From: Brachypodius melanocephalos
Taxonomy: Eukaryota; Chordata; Aves; Passeriformes; Pycnonotidae
Assembly: GCA_013398615.1 (NCBI GenBank)
Contig: VZSR01001685.1
Coordinates: forward strand, 4,743,019-4,807,018
Length of the DNA stretch: 64,000 nt
Direction: 5' to 3'
Positions 1-11,745 of this stretch are shown one piece after another. The position numbers were made by a program, and so were the translations under genes. The notes under the pieces were generated by a model. It was not told the origin of the DNA, made no database searches, and saw nothing but the letters and a program-made list of their open reading frames with translations. Each line of letters opens with the position of its first letter. The first letter of the stretch is position 1.

Positions 1-2427
1 GTGTTATTATGATAATAATAAGTAGTAGGACAAAGAACTTGAATAAAAAATTCTGTTAGAAGTGAGCAAGCTTGGGATACTAAAAATAGAATTTCATTTC
101 ACAAAATCTTCTTCAGAGGACTGGTATAATTTTTTTTCTTGCACTTGTATCATGAACAAGGATACAGTCATTAAATCTAGCCTGAACCTCACTGTGAATT
201 TATAGTGTAAAACAGCATTTTTGTGTTGTTCTAGCATTTGAAATGTCATATGGAAACACAAAGTGTCAGACTAATAAGATTCCGTGCACTTTGCTGTCAG
301 TGGCTTGTCCTTTTGTTTTTGGAAAAGATGGCTTGTATATGTATGGAGATCTTGGTTCTTCAGTCTTGTCTGTGTGAATATCTAGATAAATGGATTTTAG
401 CAGACAGTAGGCACTGCAGCAGATACACATACACAGTGTCTTGCATTTCCTGGCATGGAAACTTGAACATTATGGATTAACAGACAGTTGCATTTGTATT
501 TTTGTTGTGTTGTTGTTCACTACTGATTGAATTTGTGCGACACTGGGGTTTTTGTTTGACATGGCCTATTACAGATTTTATAAAGTGACTGTGAAAGCAA
601 GTTTTCAAAAAGCTTTCTGAATAGAAGATAGAATAAGTGTTGGTTGCTGTGCTTTTCCCCTGTTTAATGGCTGCAGGAGCAAAGATCTAGTTAAGATCTT
701 ACTAATGTCTAGTTAGGAGCATGCCCATACCTCTCAGTCACCCAGTACAACAGGAACTATATATTACTTTTTAATGATTTGTTCTGCTAAATTATCTTGA
801 CTCACTTCTACTCTTTTACATCCCTTTTTCCCTTAAAATAATTATTTTTAATTACTTTGCTTGTCACCTCTTAGTGCCAGGTCTCTTTAGCTCCTCCATG
901 AATGAGGATCCCACTCTGCCCCTTTTTGTTTTTAAATTTCTGCCTTTTTTAAAAAAAAAATTCTTTTAAATTGTTGCAATCTGCCTCCAGAGAACAGACT
1001 CCTCAATTCTTCTTGTCATCCACCCACACATGTTGTATCTCTGCTGCTCCAGAGAGTTCCAGTAACAAAGTGTAGAGCTGTCAGTGGATCCAAATCCCAC
1101 AAACAGAGGAAGCAAAGCCCACATCTGCAGAATCTTTCCTTGTAAAGGTGGTGGGTGGCTATTTAAACCATGTTGGCCCTGGTTTTGTTCCAGGCTAATT
1201 CTGTTGCTGTCCCTGTCTTGACCCAGTTCTGCCATGACCCCAGGGGCTGCAAGTGGCAGGAATCCTGAGCATCGTAGTGCAGGATTTCATCTGCAGATCT
1301 TATGAGGGTATCCTGAACTAAAAGTCTCTGAGCAAAAGAATCAGATATGAGTACAGCAAACAGTTGTCCTCAGCCACAAATCTTGCTGAATTCTGGTTGC
1401 CCTAAGCCTTGCAGGTGCTGCAGTTGCACCTTCTGACAGCACCTACAGCTGCAGAGTCAGGATTCTGAATGTACAGTTGGCTCTTACAGGTGCTGTATCT
1501 CCCTTAACACCTTGGGGCTATCCCTTGTCCTTGGTCCATGACCTCCAGGACTCTTGAGAGCACTGCATCCTCTTGACACTGAAGTGGAGGAATAACTCAT
1601 GCTGCTGCAGTCCATTTTAGAAATGTAACTACTGCACAAAGTCTTCTTCCATTACAGTGACTGACTTAAGAATGTCTTGGAGAATTTCTAGAGTCAAGAA
1701 AAACAGGCATTGTCCTTTTCCAGCCTGCAGAGAACACTCCTAGGTCATAAGATGCCAAACAATCTGATTCTTGTATCATGAGACTGAACAATGGAACATC
1801 TTACTGAATTTGTACCTTTGGCAATATTCACTAGTGTATTGTTCAATGAAGGTGGTTTTCTTGTTAATCACAGTGTTAGTTATGAGAAGGCATTGAAGAT
1901 CCTATGACAACTGTTCGTATACAGACAATTTGTGTTTTTCTTGTGGATACCTTAAATTTGTGAGCTTTGTAACTTGCTGTGAGTGTGAAAATTTGTCTTT
2001 TAACATTCATGGGTCAGAGCCCTCCATATTATCTCTCAGATTTTTTGTCTCCACTGTAGAGTGAGTAACTGGGAGGGGTTGCCCACCCCCACTCAAACCA
2101 TTTTGACATGACTAATGTGCTATGCCAAGACAGATTCTATTAGCTGTGGTCATGTTGGCATTGCTGATTGCTGTGTATTTCATGAGCCTTAGCTGCATTA
2201 GAGTTGATGTTGGAAAGGTTTCCAGCACTGCTTTCTTCAGCATGGGCACCAGGAGCTCTGAAGCTTCATTAACTGAGTGGCATTGCTGGTGACTCTGGCA
2301 GCAGTGCTGTTTGGCAGGGGCTGTGCAGGGCTCTGGGTCCTTGCATGCATGAAGACCTCTGAATTTTAATGCCTGTGTATTTATTTGTGAGACAGGGCTT
2401 GAAATCAGCCAAAGTTACAATGTTAGG

Positions 2428-2632
2428 GAATCACAGAATAATATATTTAGAAGGGACATTTGAAGTGACTCTGGTCATCTGGGGTGGATGACCAACATGC
2501 TGAAGACAATACAAACTTCAAGTTAAATGTGGTTGATAAGGACCTTGCCTACCTCCATCTAGGATTGGACATCCCACCACCTCTTCAGGAAATCTGCTCC
2601 TCATTCACCACCCTTCTTGTGAAGAACACATA
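2428..2632 (-). mobile_element. CR1 LINE 3' fragment
   Basis: On the plus strand this begins GAATCACAGAATAATATATT then AGAAGGGACATTTGAAGTGA, the complement of a CR1 3' tail. It continues with GGATTGGACATCCCACCACC, followed by a CTCTTCAGGAAATC segment and a CACCACCCTTCTTGTGAAGAA segment. These are degraded forms of the CR1 motifs around the end of the reverse transcriptase frame. It is an old, 5'-truncated copy in antisense orientation to SPIRE1. The short open frame over it (2484-2675) is a shadow of the repeat. Boundaries are approximate and no target-site duplication was identified. Confidence 0.75.
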
Positions 2633-3264
2633 TGCAGACAGCCACCCACCCAAACACAGAAAAATAACTTCTTAGTGGTAGCTGTAGTTACTTGAAAATG
2701 TAATTCATGGGTACGAGTACATTTTTTCTGTCTTGTCTTTAATCTACCACCACTTGTTTTGAATTGCAGGTTGAGAAATACTGAGGGCATGGAGGTTACT
2801 GCTCAGAGCAGAGCATTGATGTGGCAGCACAACATGAAAGACAAAGGCACGAGCTCTGTCTTGGGGTATTGTTGAAGCTAGAGACACTGAGTGACCTTAT
2901 TTAAACTTTGCATTATTATTATTTTCTGGATACAAAGCTCATATTTTATCATGATAGCAAGCAAAAACATATAGGAGTCTTTGTATGTCTTTATTTATAT
3001 TTATTTTTGTCGTGGTGAAATAGGACACAAAAGAAAGCAGAGTGGACACATCGGTGTTTCCTGAGAGGAGCAGTGTGTTATTGCTTGCTTTGCAGGCATA
3101 TACAACAACATCAAGGATTACTGTGGGTTGCACAGGGAAAAATGAAGTGAGGCTTGGTAGCTTTTTGTTAAGTAGGTATGGTAAGCAGATATGTTCTCAT
3201 TTTGAATATGTAAATATCTGGGGTGGGATGAAACAATTGCCCTTTAAGTGAAATGATGATTTCA

Positions 3265-3329
3265 GGAGTCATAGAACCTTGTGACTGATCACAAGTTTTA
3301 GAAGAGACTTCAGTTCACTGAACCTAGTG
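3265..3329 (-). mobile_element. Possible CR1 3' tail remnant
   Basis: GAGTCATAGAACC followed by TTTTAGAAGAGACTTCAGTT resembles the antisense CR1 tail (cAGAATCATAGAA, then ggTTGGAAGAGACcTT). Only about 60 bp can be aligned by eye and it is very diverged, so chance similarity is possible. Confidence 0.3.
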
Positions 3330-4139
3330 TTACTTACATAAAGTTTGTTGTTACTTATGGATTGTAATGTTTAAAATACCCAACACGTGTAACCATAATG
3401 CAGCCATTTTCAAATGTTATTAAATGATCTTTAAAAGACTGTTAGTCTGTCACTGTTATTAGACAGCTAGATATATTTCATTTTCTGATTTAGATTGTAT
3501 CACTGTTTACCTGCAGTGAAGTCAGTGATGAAATGCTTTCCAAGCATATGAGCTTGGACTGTTTCTACATAAACTAAGAGCTCTTTGTATATCCTGATCT
3601 TTCTCCCTTTGTTGTATATATCCCTTTTTCTTCCCACCTGGATGACCCAAATTTAGATAGATCTTTGAGAGGGATTATTTGTTTAGATTTTTTATACCTG
3701 AGATTATTTAATGTTTCTTGTAGAAATGCAACTGCCTAACTAAAGTAACATGCTATAAACCTTTTGCTCATATATATGCCTATACAAATAATTCCATTTT
3801 AAAATAAGAAGGCTTCAAGATAAGCAAGTATTTCCCAGATATTAGTAATGTTTTCTTAGCTGCTCATTTTGTTAAACCAGTCTAAACATATGCTGTTTGG
3901 AACACTTTGGTGGTTTGTTTGCTCATGTTGTCGTAATGAAATAATTTATGTAAAAAAGACTAAACCCCACGTGTAAATCAATCCTTTTTATTGCTGCTTG
4001 AATGCTCTGACTCAGGGTTATTTTAACTGTGCATTAGCCTCTTCAAGTATTTGATGGAAAGAAAGTTTGGTTGTTTTCCAGGTTCAGAGAGGAGAGAGAG
4101 GGAGTCTAACACATGAGAGTCCTGAAATATTTTAATAGC

Positions 4140-4470
4140 TTGGAACGCCCACGCTGGCCTTGCGTAGGGAGATGAGGTGTCAGAGACGGCAAAGGGAGGT
4201 TTTAGGGAGGAGGTGGAATTATTGCCCTGGCCTCACAGACTGCCAGCTGACTCACAGAGTGTCACTGGGCGTGCAGGATGGTCAGATGGCTAGGAGAAAT
4301 GAGCCATCGTGTTGGCCAAACCAGGTTAGTTTCTCTAAAGAGAGCCAGAGGTCCTTACAAAGGACAAATGAGGGCAGGATCCTGCTGCTACAGCTCTCCT
4401 GTGTGCACTGCGGAGGATTGTGCCATCCAAAATGAGTCTGCCAATGCGGGAGTCACACTCATGTGACAGC
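4140..4470. other. GC-richer intronic block with AP-1-like site
   Basis: This block is less AT-rich than its surroundings and contains TGACTCA (about 4249-4255), the AP-1 consensus, within CAGCTGACTCACAG. Overlapping short frames exist in three registers and none resembles a known protein. It may be an unrecognised repeat or a regulatory element; the sequence alone does not decide. Confidence 0.25.
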
Positions 4471-5129
4471 CAAGACTGGTCTGTGGATGTGAAAATCACA
4501 TGCATGTTTGTGTTCAGTATTTTCTGCAATTGTTGGTGTCATTTCTTTTAAAGGAAGGTCTTGTTTATTTGTTACTGTTGATGGACCTAATTGGTGTTAG
4601 TTTCATAAACAATATTGGATTAAGAAGGCCATTGTTTGCTCCCACAAACCCATCAATGACTTGATTACAAACATTTTCCAGGATATTCCCAAATACAATA
4701 GACTTCATTTAATTAAAAAATGAACAGAACAAAAATGAACAATGTGGGCTTGTGAGTAGTCTCATGGACAGTTATGAAACAAGTGTAGTGAGCAAATTGC
4801 CAAATCTTTATTCTGTAGGATGAAGTTTCTCTTTTGCTGAAGAACGTGACTATTATTTTGTCTCGTAGGTCAGAAAAACTCAAGATGAATTAAGAATCTG
4901 ATGCAGTTTTCTCACAAATTAACTTTCTAAGTCCATATATATTTCAGTTAAGTCTTATATATCCTAGGTTATGTCCGAGCACTGGATTGTTCTTTTTATT
5001 GACTTCAGACATCTGATTTTTGGTAATATTTTCTTTTCTGATGGTTGCCACATATGTTTAATAGAATAATTCACACTTTTTGCCTGGTATTTTGGTATTT
5101 CTTGGTACTAAAGCACAATGCCCCATGCC

Positions 5130-5760
5130 AGGATCCTCTGCACACACCTCTGCTACATGGATGGGTTGCTCATGCCCGAAGCCAGTTCTCCTGTGGTGCA
5201 GTAGCCTTGGATCAGGTGGCTGTGGGAACAGCCATGTCAGAGCTGTGAAGAAGCCTTGTTGCAGGCATTCCAGCTACTTTCTCAGGAGGGACATTTAAGC
5301 TGAGCCTTTGCATTTTGTCTCTTGAGCTATGCTGCAGCTTGTCCTGTGCCCAGCCACATCCTTCGCTGGACCCGAACCACTGGCTTGCCTTCCTGGCCAA
5401 GCCTCAGAGCTGCCTTGTCACTGTGGGATGACTTTGGTGATCATGGACTGTGGCTGACCCTGGTTTCTCTCACCAGACCTGCCCTGCTTTTCCTGTTTGA
5501 GTATCTGTGCCTGCGTCCCTGGTCAGTGAGGGCACTGCCCCTGCCTCTGTTGTGGTCACCCTCCGCTCCTGACTCGCCTCCTCTTGCAGGGGTGGCTCCC
5601 CTTAAATGCTTCCTCACACGAGTTCCTTTACTCATTCAGGAACAGGGAAGCGTGTTTCCTTTCCCTGATCACAGCATGAAAAACCAGTACAGAAAATACA
5701 GACACACGCAAATGCTGAACTTTGAAGGTGGGCATGCGTGCACTGCTTTTCTCTCCCTGT
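5130..5760. other. GC-rich unassigned block with 146-codon open frame
   Basis: GC content rises clearly over this stretch, with runs such as CTGTGCCTGCGTCCCTGG and CCTGCCTCTGTTGTGGTC. A 146-codon plus-strand frame (5322-5762) and shorter minus-strand frames open here. The predicted peptide is rich in L, P, S and R and has no motif I recognise. I see no start context or splice-site pair that would make it an exon. The composition could suit a solo LTR or another avian repeat, but I could not find terminal repeats or a primer-binding site. Confidence 0.3.
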
Positions 5761-6077
5761 AGAGGTGGCTGCCAACACGTGTGAGTACAGATTTACATGG
5801 AATACAGAAGTTTTTTAGGTGAAGTTATGAGTGATCTGGAAAATGCATAACCTTTAGTGCCTCATCTTTTTTGAGAGTATCATACTGGGGTATGAAAGTA
5901 AATACCAAGGAGTTGTCCTGTGTTTGTCCCAGTGATCACCATGCCCTGACTGCTGGCAGGAATCGGCGTGCCCTAATGCCTGAAAAATTAATTCCAAGTT
6001 TGTTTCAGTATTTTACGTCTGCATCTCCTCCCAAGCCAATGAAGATGCCATGATAACAGGGCCAATATCCATAGAAG

Positions 6078-6110
6078 AGCCACCAACCAGCCAATTGGCT
6101 GGCTGTGGCT
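6078..6110. repeat. Near-palindrome with back-to-back CCAAT boxes
   Basis: Positions 6087-6102 form a perfect 16-bp palindrome, CCAGCCAATTGGCTGG. After a short mismatch (CAA opposite CT), the symmetry resumes with AGCCAC (6078-6083) and GTGGCT (6105-6110). Each strand therefore carries an inverted GCCAAT motif, the NF-Y type box. Another GCCAAT lies at 6061-6066. Confidence 0.7.
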
Positions 6111-7614
6111 TATCCATTTTTTTTATCTTCCCACCCTTGATGTATGATTTATGTGGCCATTGTGAGCTAGTCAGAGTATAAATTTAGGTTGTTACTGGGA
6201 TCATTGTGCCTGTTTGCTTGAAGGTCAGACTTTTTTGTAATTGAGAGAAATTCCTTTGTGGAAAGACAAACATCTCAATTGTTTCTTAGCAAATTATATT
6301 TAGAAAGAGATATTTTTACTGTAAATTCTGAGGAGAGAAATTATTGCTTACTTTAAGTCTTTTTACTCTATGAGTCAGAGATGAGCAGACTTAAACTTTC
6401 AGGCAAACAAAAAAATAATACAATAAATACTAAATCTCCTCTGATACTCTAAGTGCCCTCCACTTGCTTTCATTAGTTACTACCACACAATACTGTAAGC
6501 ACAGTTTCAAAGCAAGCTAATACATTTTGTGTCCCTTCTCTCTCAAAGAGAAGATATTACATGCAAGGAGGGAGCTTCACTTGCTTTAAAGAGGAACAGT
6601 AAAGCCTGACCTTTCCAAGGATGGATAACAAAGTCAACACTATGCCCTTTCTCCTCTTGCAGCATCTAAAGTGGGAGCTGTTTTCAAGAAACCTCAGTTT
6701 TGTAACTTCCATAGTGTTTATGTGTTAGCCTAAACTAGGTGTACTTTAATACCAGAGTTGACTTTGGACTCTACAGAACACACAAAGTAGTGCTTTGTCC
6801 ATTTTCATTGCTTCCCAAACGGGAAGGAACACATTCTTCACATATCTCTGGAGCTCTTCAGTTAGGAATATTTGTCAGATAACTTTGATTATGATACTGT
6901 TGCTAATGTAGTAAGGGAACAGAACATACTAGAAATCTTCCTTTTCTAAATCACTAAGACAGTATTTCAGAAAAGCCCAGTAAAGAAGTGGCAGTGTCTA
7001 ACTGAGCTATGGTTGCTCTGTTAATAAAAGAATTCTATTGAATGAATGTGAAAAATGAAGAATCTCTTACTTAGTCAGCTGGTTATATCTAAGAAATCCT
7101 ACAAAGTGAGCATCCCATAATCATCTGATGCCACCTTTTTCACATCTCTGTGCCATTCTGGCTCCTCTGACTAGATGTTGCTATACTGCAAATACAGAAA
7201 TTTCATTAAAAACAAGAACCTAATATATCATTTATTACATAAATATTTTTGGACCAAAGTATCTACAGATAGCACACTGACTGAAGCTGTGAACCAGGGA
7301 GATTGGGTAGGGTATGAATTGACATACAGATATTTTTTCAGCAGCTATTTTACAAGGGGAACCTTTTTTCAGCATAACTGAATAATTTCTTAATTGATGT
7401 GAAGTGGGCAGAAGTTCCCCAGCCAATGAGTCGTAGCTGAGATTCTTCCTTCCTGAGCTGACTGATGTATTTGGGCTGCCTTCAAGGCAGTGAAGCAGAG
7501 ATTGCAATGCTTTGGGCTTGAGCATGCAGTCTTTCCAGAAAGGAGGTACTTAGGAAAGCCTCAAATATACATATATTTTTAAAATTAAAACCTATGTATC
7601 TGATGCTGTCATCT

Positions 7615-7650
7615 ATATAGTGTGTGTATATATATGTGTGTGTGTATAGT
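7615..7650. repeat. TG/TA microsatellite
   Basis: The stretch is an alternating purine-pyrimidine run of the form TATATAGTGTGTGTATATAT then GTGTGTGTGTAT. Such runs are common length-polymorphic loci. Confidence 0.85.
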
Positions 7651-8221
7651 AATATCTCATATAAAAGGACCACCTTAGTTATGTAAATGCTTGATATCTC
7701 AGTCTGGAACATAACTAACTCCTGGTTCAATGACTGTGTTGCAGTGTTTCAGTGTTTGAGCAGGAGTTCTGAGTCTGTCTTGCTGAAAGAGTGACTGCCA
7801 CTGTTTCCAAACAGAAAACACAAAACTTAGGACTTGTAACCACAGGGAATACCTGGCTCTTTGTTTCAGCCTGCCTGAGCTGAGACACATGCCCAAAACT
7901 AATGGTGTATCTTATGAGTCAAAAATTGTCACACCAAATGTGAAGCTTCTTTTTCTTCTGTTAGCAGCAGCATGTGAAAGTGGGAAATCTCACCACACTG
8001 CAGATCTTACATGAAATTCTGCAAGATAAATAAACTTTTAAGAGAATTATGGCCTTCTATAAACAAATTTTGTCTGCCTTTTAGGAGGAATGGCCGAAAT
8101 ATTTTTTAGACTATTACTGTCTCATCAGAACAATAAAAACATTCTATTTTTTAAGTCTCGTGACATCTTGCATACTCAGTGTGAAGACTTTGGTCATTAT
8201 AACTGCCTGAAGCTCTGGTAA

Positions 8222-8300
8222 GCACAGAGTCATAAACATGTAGATAGAAGGGACTTTTTGAAATCTTGTATCATTCTCCCTTCTACATAGAAGCAGAAAA
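8222..8300 (-). mobile_element. CR1 LINE 3' tail fragment
   Basis: CACAGAGTCATAAACATGTA then GATAGAAGGGACTTTTTGAA, ATCTTGTATCATTCTCCCTT and a final CTACATAGAAGCAG follow the antisense CR1 tail in order (cAGAATCATAGAA, TTGGAAGGGACCTcTgGAgATC, ATCTaGTCcAaCCCCC, AAgCAG). It is a short and diverged copy that covers only the extreme 3' end. Confidence 0.6.
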
Positions 8301-8368
8301 AATGTCCATATAATTTTTTTCATCATCTTTCACCCACTAGATGGTTTCTTCATAGAAAAGTAGTTGAT

Positions 8369-8412
8369 TTGCTTGTTTATTCCTGTCTATTTGCTTGTTT
8401 ATTCTTGTGCTG
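8369..8412. repeat. 22-bp tandem duplication
   Basis: TTGCTTGTTTATTC followed by CTGTCTAT is repeated immediately as TTGCTTGTTTATTC followed by TTGTGCTG. The first 14 bases are identical and the ends diverge, so it is a small, slightly aged tandem duplication. Confidence 0.75.
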
Positions 8413-11261
8413 CTCCTCTTTGTTCTTGCTCTTCCTACCAAGGAAGAAGATTAATGCTCATAGCTAAAAATAAAATAAAAAGAGCAGTAATAAGGAATGT
8501 GAATCCTTATCTTTTGCTTTCTAGGTGGTGCATTTCATACCTTTGAGTAAATATAATGCAATAGATCAACCACCTCAGCTGTAAATATTCTATCCTGTTG
8601 ATAATATTTTCTTGTTCTTGAAATCTTTTGGAGGCAATGAAGAGCTACCTGGTCTCTGTCTGAGGAAACAAACTGAAAAACTACCTAAGATTAAGTTTAG
8701 GGAAGGTTTAATATAAAAACTGGAACGATTAATGGTTTTGGAAGAATAGTGTATTTCTCTTTATATTTCTGCTTTTATTTTGTATGTTACATCAGTTAAA
8801 TTGCTTGAAAGTTGGTGAATTTACTGCATGTGATTAGAACACAGGGTGCAGCAAGCCTGGTGTTTGTAATACTGAATGTTTTGGCCTTGCTTAGTTAATT
8901 ACTGGGAAAGTATTATATTGGTAATGGCTACTAAATCTGCTCATTTTGGGTAGGATTTGATGGCTGTTTAAAACCAGCTTAATGTTTCTAGGAGCAAGAA
9001 TGTTGATAGTGGGATAGTGTGAGTTTGGCTTTTTACTTATTTTTTGTTTTCCTCCCTTACATTTATAATACTGGTCTAAAATCTATATAGAGCCTGTGTA
9101 TCCTAAGCCTCCCTAGAAAATCTGCAGCTGTTAAAGCAGAAGTTACATAATGATTACTTTGGGAATAATAAATCTGAAATGAAGCAAAGCAGTAGTATAA
9201 AAGCAAAGCATTTGAAACTGGGTCACGCTTTAGAAAACTCTTTTTCTCCCTCAGAAATTCTTAAGTTTGAATTCTTTGATTTCTTCCCTTAAGCCCCAAG
9301 CCTTTTAGGATTCCTGGGGTTTGGTTTTTGGTTTTTATTTACTGGAATTTAAATGCTGAAAAAATTCCCACTTTAAAAATGAACAAGTGAAAATCCCTAA
9401 ACTTTGTTGCTCAACTGAGGAATTGTAATTGTAAGGAACAGACTAAATTGCATGAGTCTTTTGATGAAATCATAAAAACTGGTAGCTAATATTTCAAGTG
9501 CAATTACAAACATGTCTCAAGACAGAACAGGTTTTAGTAGAAATGTGAGCAGATAGTTTTCTACCTGCTGTGCTACTGTCCTCATCATTTGTCTTAAACC
9601 ACTATCAGTGTATTTTCAAGGTTTGTCTTTACATTTCCTTAGAAAGTTTTCAATGCAAATGTTGTTGAAGTCCCAAGGAATGCCTTAAACATATATTCAT
9701 TCATCTAATACAACTAAAATATACCATATTATCATAGGTAAACATAATATTTGAGGGGGAGAAAGGGGAAAAGATGTAGCCATTTTATGCTACAAAAATT
9801 GATGTAAAGAACAGCAAAATAATGTGTCTGTGATGAAGCCTCATCTTGGGGGTGCAGAAATCAGGGTATTTTTATTAACCACTTCTGGGTCATATGCAGA
9901 AACTGAATCTTCATCTGGCAAAGTCAGAATATACTGGCATAATTTCTGCTTTTAACAAGTAATATTTTTGTGATGCTGGTACAGTCTGGCTGTTCTGGTG
10001 GAAACGTGTAATGCATTCCATGATTACTGAGAAGAGAGGGTGACCTGGATTTTACAATATGAATTTATGTATTTCAGAGAGTTGGCTCTGTCAAACAGCA
10101 GCACTTCTGTGAGTCAGTTGAAGTATTTTAATTGTTCAGATGAGGAAAACCTTATCAAATTAGTCAATACTAATCTTTTTGTTAAAGTATCTACCTGATT
10201 CAGGAATTCTGAATATACCAGTCTTCCTAGCTTTGTTTCTTGTTATTTCTGGTTTATTTCTAGTTGCTGTCCTTCCAGTATGATACGGTGCCACCCATCT
10301 TCCATTGAAGTTGAGTATTTTCAAGTTGGTCTTCTCCCTTTGGGATCAAGAAGGATGCATTTATGTTTGGTACTGCCCAGCAGGCAGCTGAATCAGATGG
10401 GACAAAAAGAGCTGTGTCAGAAATGGGTTCTGGATCTTACAGATTTTAGTGACTTTTAGTTCTTTGGTATGTTTGGTCTTTCCAAAGACCAAATTATAAT
10501 TTAGCACAGTGTTTGGAGATTCTGCATAGTACATTGCTGTCATCTGGACACTTAAAATACTAGCAGAAAAATATATAGGTATCAGCTGCTTACTGTTTAC
10601 TATACTTACATCAGCTGCTTTATTGTTAAAGAAAAGGAGGGAGACTTTTTATGGGTAATTATTTCCACACTATTTGATATAAACTGTACTTTAAAGATTG
10701 TATGAAATATCAGTTTATAAATTATGAATTGTCATGTGTAAATTTTAAGTTAGCTTGCCAGGAGAATTCTTTATTCTCTGTTAGCCAGACCAAACACCAA
10801 TCCCATAACCTGCTTTATTCCAAAATATCCATACATAAATATGTAATGACTTCTATATTTTCATTAAATAACGCATAACAATAAAAGCTATGCCATAAAA
10901 GAGATAATAATACTGCATGCATGTGCATAAATTTGTGCCCATGGCAAGATTCCATCTTAAGAAAATATAAAACCTAATAAATACTGTCATATCAATAAAG
11001 CCTCTAAGATTTGGGTTTTAAGTGACAGGCTTTATTTTTCTTAAATCATAACTGTGTGACGATTAATCATTGTATTTCTAGAAAAAGGAAATTCCTCATT
11101 TCTGTCTTTGCTGCTGTTGAGCTTGTGGCCATCAGTATGATTGCTTCAGGCAAACTGCTGCTTGCTTTGCAACTGCAACATGAAAATTTAAAGAGAAACA
11201 TTTGCTTAAAAATTTCCTAACAGAAGCATTAGTTTGGAGGAGGCCTCTGTTCAGCTCTCAG

Positions 11262-11745
11262 TGCAGACTAAGTTACTCAAGGCTTTTTGTCTACATGGGC
11301 TTTGAAAACCTCCATGAACAGTGGTTCCATAGCATATCTGGATAGCCAGTTCCAGGGATTCATTGTCCTCCAGGCGTTTTTTGGTTTTTGGGTGGGTTTT
11401 TTTTTGTTTGTTTGTTTGTTTGTTTGTTTTGTTTGGGTTTTTTTTGTTTTGTTTTTTGGTGTTTTTTTTTGTTTTTTATTTTTTTGTTTTTTGCTTTTTG
11501 GTTTTTTTTTTTTTTTAATTATAACTAATCTGAACTTTTCCTGTTTCACTTTATTTTTGTGGTCTTTTTTTCCCACACTGTGCAGTGCAATGAAGAGCCC
11601 GGCTCTGTCTTCTCCATGACTTCTTTGCAGGTATCAGCAGGCTGTGCTTCTCTCCCACAGCAAAATGTTCTCTTTTCCAGCCTTGAATGCCTATCTGCCT
11701 GTCCTCTGATGGCAAGTGCTCTGGTACCCAGCCATCTAAAATAAA
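11262..11745 (-). mobile_element. CR1 LINE fragment interrupted by a G/T tract
   Basis: The left part (about 11270-11375) contains TTTGAAAACCTCCATGAACA and the GCCAGTTCCAGGGATTCATT region, matching antisense CR1. The right part (about 11518-11745) contains AATCTGAACTTTTCCTGTTT, GAAGAGCCCGGCTCTGTCTT and CTTTGCAGGTATCAGCAGGC, the next CR1 segments in the correct order. Between them lies a 141-bp tract made almost only of G and T. Both halves are colinear, so this is one copy rather than two. It is antisense to SPIRE1. The frames at 11277-11967 on either strand are shadows of the repeat and the tract. Confidence 0.8.
11376..11516. repeat. T-rich / (TTTG)n low-complexity tract inside CR1
   Basis: Of 141 bases, only two are neither G nor T (A at 11478 and C at 11494). 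The tract includes about seven TTTG units (11401-11431) and several T runs of 6 to 16. Its position corresponds to a short T-rich spot in the antisense CR1 sequence, so expansion from that seed is likely. Confidence 0.9.

Noticed and set aside
966..1235. 89-codon minus-strand frame as an exon
   Set aside because: The peptide has no familiar motif and no acceptor-donor pair frames it on the minus strand.
7615..7650. Z-DNA-forming regulatory element
   Set aside because: The alternating run is short and mixes TA with TG; it is better described as a microsatellite.
11277..11619. Frames of about 100 codons on both strands with lysine-rich or phenylalanine-rich peptides
   Set aside because: They are translations of the G/T tract inside a CR1 fragment; the low-complexity peptide is an artefact.
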